From NCBI RefSeq assembly GCF_947486615.1, contig NZ_CANKUD010000002.1:248001-312000 (forward strand): 64,000 bases of DNA. The letters run 5' to 3'. Both the position numbers and the translations under genes were made by a program. This document shows positions 1 to 7,298 of the stretch, one piece after another. Numbering within the stretch: position 1 is the stretch's first letter; each line of letters starts with the position of its first letter. The notes under the pieces are model-generated. The model saw only the letters and a program-made list of their open reading frames with translations, was not told the DNA's origin and searched no databases. Origin of the DNA: an uncultured Modestobacter sp. Lineage in GTDB: Bacteria; Actinomycetota; Actinomycetes; Mycobacteriales; Geodermatophilaceae.

Positions 1-761
1 GCCAGGTTCTCGTCGCCGTAGTTCTTGTAGATGGTGAACAGCGCGTTCCGCTCGAGGAGGAACTGCTCGCGCCAGGCCCCGAGCTTGGACATCGAAGCGT
101 GGTGCTTGTGCAGGACCAGGGCCCTGGGCACGTAGCGGACGCGGTGGCCGGCCAGCCACAGCCGCCAGCCCAGGTCCACGTCCTCGAAGAACATGAAGTA
201 GCGCTCGTCGAAGCCGCCGACCTCCTCGAAGGCCGACCGGCGGACGACCAGCGCCGACCCGGTGCCGAACAGCACGTCGCGCGGGTCGTCCCAGCTGCCG
301 TCGTCGACGGCGCCGACGTGCATCTTGAACCCCTGGCCGTACCAGGAGAGGGCGCTGCCCACGAAGTCGACGCGTTCACCGGACCAGTCCACGACCTTGG
401 CCGCCACCGCCCCGATCGCGCTGTCCTGCAGGGCGTCGACGGCGGCGCCCAGGAAACCCGGCTCCGGCCGCGCGTCGTTGTTGATGAACGCGAGGTGATC
501 GGTGCGGACCCCGCGGGCGCCGAGGTTGCACCCGCCCGCGAAGCCGAGGTTGCGGTTGGAGGCGATCACCTCCACGCCCGGGGCTGCCTCCCGGATGCGG
601 CTCACGTCATCCCCGCCGCTGGCGTTGTCCACCACACGCACGCGGAGGCGGTCCTGCGGCCAGTCCAGCGCCTTGATGCCCTCGAGGCAGGCGATGGTGT
701 CCTCGGCGCCCTTGTAGTTGACCACCACGATGGTGACCGAGTCGCTGTTCGTGGTCTTCAT
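1..761 (-). CDS. Family 2 glycosyltransferase, partial (C-terminus beyond window)
   Basis: A reading frame runs from ATG at 761 to the left edge with no stop, giving 253 codons of a GT-A fold glycosyltransferase. An AGGAG lies just upstream of the ATG. Visible motifs are the N-terminal VTIVVVNYKG strand, the DXD-like NNDARPEP near residue 95, and GGFDERYFMFFEDVDLGWR near residue 182, typical of rhamnosyltransferase-type GT2 enzymes such as WbbL. It presumably adds a sugar to a lipid-linked polysaccharide on the cytoplasmic face of the membrane. It lies 103 bp downstream of the Wzt ATPase gene on the same strand and two operons from rmlBD. Rhamnose as the donor is inference; the family is clear. 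Confidence 0.88.
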   Translation of the reverse strand, partial: MKTTNSDSVTIVVVNYKGAEDTIACLEGIKALDWPQDRLRVRVVDNASGGDDVSRIREAAPGVEVIASNRNLGFAGGCNLGARGVRTDHLAFINNDARPEPGFLGAAVDALQDSAIGAVAAKVVDWSGERVDFVGSALSWYGQGFKMHVGAVDDGSWDDPRDVLFGTGSALVVRRSAFEEVGGFDERYFMFFEDVDLGWRLWLAGHRVRYVPRALVLHKHHASMSKLGAWREQFLLERNALFTIYKNYGDENL

Positions 762-864
762 GATCTCCTCTTGGAATCCGGAACGGGCGCGCGCCCCGCG
801 GGTCCGGCGACCGGACACCCGAGCCCGACCGCCAGCACCCTCGCCGTGCCGTGCGGGCACACCC

Positions 865-2097
865 TCACCGGGTGGACGGGGGGGACTCGCTCCGCAGGTC
901 CCAGGAGCCACCCAGGGACATGACGCCGTAGTGGTCTCGCGGCGTACCGGGGATGACGTGGAAGCGGAGCACCTTCTCCCGGTGGTCGAAGGCGTGCACC
1001 ACGCTGCGGTCGAAGACCGCAGCGGTGAGGTCGTAGGTCCCCGGCGTCAGCATGAGACGCGACACGTGCAGGTCCAGGTGACCGGTGCCGTGCAGAGTGC
1101 CGGTGCGGACCTCGGCGTCCCGGGTGTTGGGCCCGGTGACGTGCACCCCCTCCAGGGTGTGCAGGGCGATGCCGAACACCGGCTCGACCACCGGTGCCGC
1201 CGCCTCCCAGTGCAAGCGGACGACCACGTCGTCGCCGGTCGACACCTTCGTCGTCGACTGTCCGCCGGAGAGCACCTCGGCGCCGGTCAGCCGGACCTCG
1301 CCGCTACCCCAGCGGCTGTGCCCGGCCCCCTCCTCGGCGGCCGGCGCCTCCTCGACGACCCGGTCCTCGTGCGAGGCGCCGACGTACTCGTCCACCAGGT
1401 CCTCGGGCCGACCCACACCCTTGAGCTTGCCGTGGTCGAGCCAGGCGACCTCGTCGCACATGCTCCGCATGGTGCCGAGTGCATGGCTCACGATCACGAC
1501 TGTCCGACCCTCGGCGCGGAAGTCGGCGAACTTCTCCATGCACTTGCGCTGGAAGGACTCGTCACCCACCGCGAGCACCTCGTCGACCATCAGGATCTCG
1601 GGATCCACGTTGATCGCCACGGAGAACCCCAGCCGCACGTACATGCCCGAGGAGTAGTTCTTGACCGGGGAGTCGATGAACGTCTCCAGCCCGGCGAAGT
1701 CGACGATCTCGTCGAACTGACGGTCGATCTGCTTGCGCGACATGCCCAGGATCGACCCGTTGAGGTAGACGTTGTCCCGCCCGGACAGTTCCGGGTGGAA
1801 GCCCGCGCCCAGCTCGAGCAACGCCGAGACCTTGCCGTTCACCTGGGTGCGACCGTGATCGGGCACCAGGATGCCGGCCAGGCACTTCAGCATCGTGCTC
1901 TTGCCCGAGCCGTTGTGACCGATCAAGCCGAAGGTCTTGCCGGTCGGGATGGTCAGGTCGACGTCCCGGAGAGCCCAGAACTCGTCGAACTTGGCCCTGC
2001 GGCCACGCATGAACGCGGCCTTCAACGACTGGTTTCTCTCGTGGTACAGCCGGAAGCGCTTGGAGACCCCAACGGCCTCCACGGCCACGTCGCTCAT
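865..2097 (-). CDS. Polysaccharide ABC exporter ATP-binding protein with C-terminal Wzt-like domain
   Basis: The 410-residue protein is the ATPase of an O-antigen/teichoic-acid type exporter. Walker A is GHNGSGKS, the signature is YSSGM, and Walker B is ILMVDEVLAVGD, all in the first ~240 residues. Residues ~265-400 form an extra beta-rich domain like the Wzt C-terminal domain, which in studied members recognises the capped end of the glycan before export. It starts at ATG 2097, 13 bp after the stop of the permease gene, so both are probably one transcript. The export substrate cannot be read from the sequence; neighbouring glycosyltransferases and rhamnose genes suggest a rhamnose-containing wall polysaccharide. 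Confidence 0.92.
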   Translation of the reverse strand: MSDVAVEAVGVSKRFRLYHERNQSLKAAFMRGRRAKFDEFWALRDVDLTIPTGKTFGLIGHNGSGKSTMLKCLAGILVPDHGRTQVNGKVSALLELGAGFHPELSGRDNVYLNGSILGMSRKQIDRQFDEIVDFAGLETFIDSPVKNYSSGMYVRLGFSVAINVDPEILMVDEVLAVGDESFQRKCMEKFADFRAEGRTVVIVSHALGTMRSMCDEVAWLDHGKLKGVGRPEDLVDEYVGASHEDRVVEEAPAAEEGAGHSRWGSGEVRLTGAEVLSGGQSTTKVSTGDDVVVRLHWEAAAPVVEPVFGIALHTLEGVHVTGPNTRDAEVRTGTLHGTGHLDLHVSRLMLTPGTYDLTAAVFDRSVVHAFDHREKVLRFHVIPGTPRDHYGVMSLGGSWDLRSESPPSTR

Positions 2098-2110
2098 CTC
2101 GGTCCCCCGA

Positions 2111-2926
2111 TCACAGTTCTTCGGCGAGACGCCCGGAGAACCTGTTGAAGACGGTCCACCCCACGCAGATCGACGCCGCCGCGGACAGCAGGATCACCAG
2201 GATGGTGCTCAGGCTGGGCACCTGGTGCTCGTACAGCAGGTCTCGGAAGGCCTCGACGTAGTGCACCAGGGGGTTGGCGAAGTAGAGCGAGTCTATGTGC
2301 AGCCGCGCGACGAGCGAATCCGGTGACACGTCGGACACCAGGGTGATCGGGTAGATCACCGGCGTCGCGTAGAAGAGCACCTGCAGACCGATCGCCACGA
2401 AGTGCGCCGAGTCCCGGAAGTACACGTTCGCGACCGCGAGCATCAGTCCGAGGCCCGTGGCGAAGACGGCGAGGACCACCATCAGCAGCAACGTCGGCAC
2501 CAGCCAGATCAGCGGGTTCACGCCGAAGACGAGGAGGGCCACGGCGAGCACGGCCATCTCGATCAGGAAGGTGACGAAGAGCGACGCGGTGGTGGCCAGC
2601 ACGAGGAGCTCACGGGGGAACGAGGTCTTCTTGATCAGGTTGGCGTTGCCGAGCAACGACCCCATCCCCCCGTTGACCACGCCGCTGAAGTAGTTCCACG
2701 GCAGCAACGCGCACAGCAGGAACAGCGTGTAGTTCTGCACTCCACCTGCACCCACCGTCGGCGTGACCCGGAGGATGGCACCGAAGACGACGCTGAAGAT
2801 GAGAGTGCTGGCGAGCGGGTTGAGCAGCGACCAGAACCAGCCGAGCGAGGTCCCCTTGTACTTGCCCCGCAGCTCGCGCATGACCAGGTTGCCGAGCAGC
2901 TCCCGGCTGGCGAGAGTGACACGCAA
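2111..2926 (-). CDS. Polysaccharide ABC exporter permease (Wzm/TagG type)
   Basis: This 271-residue integral membrane protein has about six hydrophobic segments and the ABC2-type N-terminal motif RELRGKYKGTSLGWFWSLLN. It pairs with the Wzt ATPase immediately downstream. The start is unusual: the first standard codon in frame is TTG at 2926, but a perfect AGGAGG (2941-2946) stands 14 bases before it and only 5 bases before an in-frame ATC (2933-2935). Initiation could be at TTG with long spacing or at the rare ATC, adding three residues. The gene diverges from the GT4 gene at 3039. Confidence 0.9.
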   Translation of the reverse strand: MRVTLASRELLGNLVMRELRGKYKGTSLGWFWSLLNPLASTLIFSVVFGAILRVTPTVGAGGVQNYTLFLLCALLPWNYFSGVVNGGMGSLLGNANLIKKTSFPRELLVLATTASLFVTFLIEMAVLAVALLVFGVNPLIWLVPTLLLMVVLAVFATGLGLMLAVANVYFRDSAHFVAIGLQVLFYATPVIYPITLVSDVSPDSLVARLHIDSLYFANPLVHYVEAFRDLLYEHQVPSLSTILVILLSAAASICVGWTVFNRFSGRLAEEL

Positions 2927-2932
2927 CTGAGA

Positions 2933-2946
2933 GATCGTGTCCTCCT
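2933..2946 (-). promoter_or_regulatory. Ribosome binding site leaving the permease start ambiguous
   Basis: A perfect AGGAGG occupies 2941-2946 on the minus strand. It is 5 bases from an in-frame ATC (2933-2935) and 14 bases from the in-frame TTG at 2926. No ATG or GTG lies between them in that frame. Confidence 0.5.
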
Positions 2947-3024
2947 ATGGTCAACAGGTGACCCTCGGTCACCCACGTCCGGGTCAGCCTACAAGCCCCG
3001 GTCGGCCACCCGCGCTCCGCCGCG

Positions 3025-3030
3025 TAACTT
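3025..3030 (+). promoter_or_regulatory. Putative -10 element of the GT4 gene (leaderless)
   Basis: TAACTT fits the actinobacterial TANNNT -10 and ends 8 bases before the GTG start at 3039. No Shine-Dalgarno precedes that codon, so transcription probably starts at or next to the start codon. Confidence 0.5.
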
Positions 3031-3038
3031 GGTCACCC

Positions 3039-4148
3039 GTGCGCATCGGCCTGGACGCGACCCCGTTGCTCGGACCACGGACCGGGATCGGCCGCTACGT
3101 GGAGCACCTCCTGGCCGCTCTGGCGCAGCCGCGGTCGGGGGACGAGTTCGTGGCCACCGCCTTCACCGCCCGCGGCGCCGGCGGCCTCGCCGCCACCCTG
3201 CCCGCCGGGGTGTCCGCCCGCGGCCGGCCCGTCCCGGCGCGCGGCCTGCGCTGGGTGTGGGAACGCAGCGAGCTGCTGCCGGTCGAGCTGCTCACCGGCC
3301 GCCTGGACGTCTTCCACGGCACGAACTTCGTCCTCCCGCCCTCCGGAGCGGTCGGCGTGCTCACCGTGCACGACCTGGCCTACCTGAGGCACCGGGAGAC
3401 CGTGTCCGCCGACTCCGCCCGGCTGCCGGACCTCGTCGGACGGGGGATCGCCCGTGCCGCGGTCGTGTGCACCCCCAGCTCCGCGGTGGCCCAGGAGGTC
3501 CTCGAGACCTATGCCCTGCCCTCCGACCGGGTCGTGGTGACCCCGTTGGGGGTCGACCCCTCGTGGGCCGCGGCACGTCCGCTCCCCACCGCCCGCAGCG
3601 CGGAGCTCGGGCTCACCGAGCCCTACCTGCTCTTCGTCGGGAACGTGGAACCGCGGAAGAACCTGCCGATGCTGCTGCGGGCCTACGCAGCGGCGCACGC
3701 CACCTCGGCAGGTGATCTGCCGACGCTGGCGCTCGCCGGCCCAGCCGGCTGGGGGCCGCCCCTGGAGGTGCCCCCGCAGCTGGCCAGCCGCATCGTCCGA
3801 CTGGGGTACCTGGGCCAGGCCGAGCTGCAGCAGGTGGTCGCCGGCGCACGCGCGCTGGTCTTCCCGTCCCGCTACGAGGGCTTCGGGCTGCCGCCACTCG
3901 AGGCCTTCGCCACCGGAGTGCCCGTCCTGGCCGCCGACATCGCAGCGGTCCGGGAGACGGTGGGGTCGCTGGCCCACCTCGTCGGACCCGAGGACGAGGA
4001 CGGCTGGGCGGCGGCGATGCTGGCCACCGGCGGTGCCCACGACGCTGCCGGCGCCGAGGCAGACCGCCGTGCGGTGGCTGCCCGGTACACCTGGGCAGCC
4101 ACCGCGCAGCGGACCGTGGACGCCTACCGGCGCGCCGCCGACCGGTAG
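3039..4148 (+). CDS. Family 4 (GT-B) glycosyltransferase
   Basis: The 369-residue enzyme begins with VRIGLDATPLLGPRTGIGRY, the N-terminus usual for mannosyl/rhamnosyl GT4 transferases; GTG 3039 was chosen for this and for the -10 element 8 bases upstream. The C-terminal half has LLFVGNVEPRKNLPMLLRA and the sugar-nucleotide site VFPSRYEGFGLPPLEAFATGVPVLA with its EX7E-type glutamates. It is cytoplasmic or membrane-associated and transfers a hexose from a nucleotide sugar. It diverges from the Wzm/Wzt operon and converges with the repeat protein that ends at 4162, leaving only 13 bp. Donor and acceptor are unknown. Confidence 0.9.
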   Translation: MRIGLDATPLLGPRTGIGRYVEHLLAALAQPRSGDEFVATAFTARGAGGLAATLPAGVSARGRPVPARGLRWVWERSELLPVELLTGRLDVFHGTNFVLPPSGAVGVLTVHDLAYLRHRETVSADSARLPDLVGRGIARAAVVCTPSSAVAQEVLETYALPSDRVVVTPLGVDPSWAAARPLPTARSAELGLTEPYLLFVGNVEPRKNLPMLLRAYAAAHATSAGDLPTLALAGPAGWGPPLEVPPQLASRIVRLGYLGQAELQQVVAGARALVFPSRYEGFGLPPLEAFATGVPVLAADIAAVRETVGSLAHLVGPEDEDGWAAAMLATGGAHDAAGAEADRRAVAARYTWAATAQRTVDAYRRAADR

Positions 4149-4161
4149 CCCGGGAATCGGG

Positions 4162-6636
4162 TCACCGCACGGTCACCTTCCTGCACCCCAGCGACGGGTT
4201 GAGCGTCCCCGCCCCCTGGTTGATGCCGAAGACGCACACGGTGTGGTCCCCCGCGGCGAGCTGTCCCGACCAGGTGAACCCGTGCATGGGGCCCGCCTCG
4301 GGGTGGGCCCGCCCCACGTCGCTGCGGGGGCCGTTCGCCGCCACCGCCGACCTGGCCACGCCGTCGACGTACACGTGGACGGTCAGCGCGTTCATCGGGA
4401 CGTCCGGGTCGAACGCCCACCCGGTCGCCACGACCGAGCTGCCCGTCACGGCGACGCCGTCCAGCGAGCCGACCGGGGCGTGCGGCGGCTCGGTGACCGT
4501 GACCGTCCGGCACCCCACTGCGGGGTTCCCGGACCCGGCGCCGACGTTGATCGCGTAGACGCACACCCGGTGGGTGCCGGAGGCGACGGTGCCCGACCAG
4601 CTGAACCCGTGGGCAGCACCGGCACCGGGGAACGCCGCGGCGACATCCGGCCGGCTCGCACTCGCCACCGATGACCCGACCAGCTTCCCGCCCAGGTACA
4701 CGTGGACGACGAGTGGCTGGGTCGGGACGTCGACGTCGTAGCTCCAGCCCCGCACCGCGAGGGTGCCGACCGCACCGGTGGCCACGTCCAGGGACCCCAC
4801 CGGGTTGGCCGCGACGCCGCCGACGGTGGTCACCGTCCTGCACCCCAGCTTGGTGTCACCGGTGCCGTAACCGACGTTGAGCGCGTAGACGCAGACCTGG
4901 TGCCGGCCGGCGGCGACCACACCCGTCCAGGTGTAGCCGGTGGTCGCGCCGGCGCCGCTCAACGCCCGCTGGACGTCAGGCCGGGGCCCCGTGACGCCGA
5001 CCCTCGCCTGGGAGGTCCCGTCGACGCGCACGTCGACCGTCAGCGGACCCGAGGGCACGTCCGGGTCGTACGCCCAGCCGCCCAGCGAGACCGTCCCACC
5101 GGTCGCCACCACCCTGTCCAGCGAGCCCTTCGGGTCGTAGGCGTCGGGGTTCGCCACGGTCACCACGGCACAGCGGAGCGCGGTGTTGGTCGACCCCAGC
5201 CCCACGTTGATCGCGTAGAGGCAGACGGTGTGCTTGCCGGCGCTGACCGCCACGGTGCCGGCGAAGCCGTGCGCGGCGTCGATGCCGAAGGCGTTCGCGA
5301 CGTCGGTGCGGGTCCTCCCGGCGGTGAGGCTCGCGGCGAAGCCGCCGTCGACGTAGACGTGGACGGCCAACCGGGCCGAGGTGCTGTCGGGGTCGAACGT
5401 CCAGCCGCTCACGCTGATCTGCCCCGGCTGGCCGACCAGGGCGTCCACCGCCCCCCTGGGCGCACCGGCGTCCTGGTTGTCGACGGTGCGGCAGCCCAGC
5501 TGGGGGTTGACCCAGCCGTTCCCCACGTTGATCGCGTAGACGCAGACCGTGCGGGCGCCCAGCCCGGCGGTGAACGACGTCCGGTAACCGTGGTACGCCC
5601 CGGCGCGGGGGTGGGCCGCCGCCACGTCGGGCCGGCTGGCCGAGGCGCTGGTGCCGGTGGCCAGGACGCCGTCGACGTACACGTGCACGGCGAGGGCCGT
5701 GGTCGGCTGGTCCGGGTCGAACGCCCAGCCGGAGACCGTGATCTTGCCGTAGCTGGAGCTGACCGCGTCGAACGACCCGAGCGGTAGCGACGCGTCCGCG
5801 GAGGCGGACTGCGTGGAGCCGAACCAGTCGGTGAAGTACAGCCAGAAGTTCCGGTTGCCGTACGCCGAGCAGGCGTCGCCGCTGCCGTACCCGGCCACCA
5901 GGGCAGCCGCGTTGGGCTGGTACGGGGTGTAGATGTACAGCCCGGCCGTCGCCTGGTTGCGGATGAACACCGACGTCGACCCGCAGGCGCGGTTCGGGTT
6001 GTAGAGGACCGAGCTGGTCTGCCCGGCCCGGTAGCCGAACGACGTCGGGTGGGCGGCGTACCGCTGGAACTGCCGGGCGGCCGCGTACACCTGGTTCTGG
6101 AAGCCGTAGTAGGCGGTGTCGCACGCGGCGGTGTCCGGGCAGGCGAAGCCCATCGTCTTCTGGTACCGGGTGGCGTTCAGCGACGACCCGGTGTTGGTGA
6201 CCAGCGACTGCTCCTTCTGCATGATCACCAGGAGCACGCGAGGGCTGATGTCGCAGGACCGGGCGACCCTGGTGATGATCGTCGCGGCGCTCTCGTTGGC
6301 CACCCCGGTGTAGCCGGCGCAGTAGGCGTCCGCCGCCCGGTCCGTCGTCGTCTGGGAGTACGCCTTGAGGCAGGGCGTGCCGTCGCTGCCTGTCTTGCAC
6401 GCCGCGCCCTTGACGTCGAGGAAGGCCTGCACCTCGGTCGCCGACATGGCGGCTCCGTCGAAGAACAGGTCGTCGCTGATGATGCTGCCGGGGTCGAACG
6501 ACCCGGTGTCAGCCGCCGTCGTCAGCCCCGCGCTGGTGTCCACCTGCCGGTCGTGTGATCCCCCGACCAGGACCGCAGCTGCTGCCAGCGCCAGCAGAGC
6601 GACGGTCAGCGCCATGCGCCGGGCCACGACCGTCAC
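4162..6636 (-). CDS. Secreted lysozyme-like protein with five VHVYVDG/CVYAINVG repeats
   Basis: The 824-residue protein starts at a GTG (6636) overlapping the upstream stop as GTGA, then has a hydrophobic export segment (residues ~8-27). Residues ~47-276 form a cysteine-containing domain seen in actinobacterial proteins often labelled hemagglutinin or lysozyme-like; the glutamate in LLVIMQKEQS (E142) sits where a transglycosylase acid would be. Residues ~286-824 are five tandem repeats of ~108 residues, each with GWAFDPD, VHVYVDG, RPDV, HGF and CVYAINVG...LGCR, including two conserved cysteines. A cell-wall binding or spacer role for the repeats and a peptidoglycan-cleaving role for the head are inference. 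Confidence 0.78.
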   Translation of the reverse strand: MTVVARRMALTVALLALAAAAVLVGGSHDRQVDTSAGLTTAADTGSFDPGSIISDDLFFDGAAMSATEVQAFLDVKGAACKTGSDGTPCLKAYSQTTTDRAADAYCAGYTGVANESAATIITRVARSCDISPRVLLVIMQKEQSLVTNTGSSLNATRYQKTMGFACPDTAACDTAYYGFQNQVYAAARQFQRYAAHPTSFGYRAGQTSSVLYNPNRACGSTSVFIRNQATAGLYIYTPYQPNAAALVAGYGSGDACSAYGNRNFWLYFTDWFGSTQSASADASLPLGSFDAVSSSYGKITVSGWAFDPDQPTTALAVHVYVDGVLATGTSASASRPDVAAAHPRAGAYHGYRTSFTAGLGARTVCVYAINVGNGWVNPQLGCRTVDNQDAGAPRGAVDALVGQPGQISVSGWTFDPDSTSARLAVHVYVDGGFAASLTAGRTRTDVANAFGIDAAHGFAGTVAVSAGKHTVCLYAINVGLGSTNTALRCAVVTVANPDAYDPKGSLDRVVATGGTVSLGGWAYDPDVPSGPLTVDVRVDGTSQARVGVTGPRPDVQRALSGAGATTGYTWTGVVAAGRHQVCVYALNVGYGTGDTKLGCRTVTTVGGVAANPVGSLDVATGAVGTLAVRGWSYDVDVPTQPLVVHVYLGGKLVGSSVASASRPDVAAAFPGAGAAHGFSWSGTVASGTHRVCVYAINVGAGSGNPAVGCRTVTVTEPPHAPVGSLDGVAVTGSSVVATGWAFDPDVPMNALTVHVYVDGVARSAVAANGPRSDVGRAHPEAGPMHGFTWSGQLAAGDHTVCVFGINQGAGTLNPSLGCRKVTVR

Positions 6637-7217
6637 GAGGACGGCACCACGAGCGTCTGCGCGGGAGACGCCACGTCCGCGCTGCCCGAGGAGTACTGCA
6701 GCACCCCGTTCCAGGTACCCGGGGAGAGCTGCGCCGCCGGCACGGTGAACCCGCCGCAGACCGTGGTGCTGGCGTCCGCCATCCCGCTGAGCTCGGCGGT
6801 CACCGAGACACCGTCCCGGGTCAGCACCAGGGTGCAGCTGCCACCGTCCTCGATGACGCCGCTGACGTACCCGGCTGCCTCGACGCCGTCCGCATCGGCG
6901 TTCCAGTCCAGGTACGCCAGGACGGCAGTTGCCGCGGCACCGGTGGGCACCGGGGCGTCCGTGGCGATCGTGGACCCGGGGGCCGGCTCCAGGCCGCTGA
7001 GCTGCTGACCGACCGTGGTGCTGGCGGCAGCGACCGGGACGTCCGTCTCCGCGACGGTCCCGGTCGGCGACGGTGCGCCGGTCGTCGCCGCTGCCCCGGT
7101 CGAGGGACGGGTGGCCCCGTCGGGTCGGGTGACTAGGTAACCGCCGGCGACCAAGGCCAGCGCCACCGCCACCGCCCCGACGAGCCGCCACGTCCGGCTG
7201 CTCCGTGACCTGCTCAT
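6633..7217 (-). CDS. Membrane-anchored secreted protein of unknown function
   Basis: The 194-residue product has a basic N-terminus and one hydrophobic segment (residues ~11-26), a Thr/Ala/Pro-rich linker, then a ~100-residue globular domain with two cysteines (near GGSCTLVL and STTVCGGF) that looks immunoglobulin-like. The ATG at 7217 follows a strong GGAGGAGAAGC. Its stop overlaps the start of the lysozyme-like gene, so the two are translationally coupled and probably act together outside the membrane. It lacks the long repeats of its two neighbours. No specific family is recognised. Confidence 0.75.
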   Translation of the reverse strand: MSRSRSSRTWRLVGAVAVALALVAGGYLVTRPDGATRPSTGAAATTGAPSPTGTVAETDVPVAAASTTVGQQLSGLEPAPGSTIATDAPVPTGAAATAVLAYLDWNADADGVEAAGYVSGVIEDGGSCTLVLTRDGVSVTAELSGMADASTTVCGGFTVPAAQLSPGTWNGVLQYSSGSADVASPAQTLVVPSS

Positions 7218-7298
7218 GCTTCTCCTCCAGCTCGCGGGACGGCGGTGCGGGACTGCGTGCGGCCGACGGTGCCGACGCGGACGGCGGCCCCCACCGGC

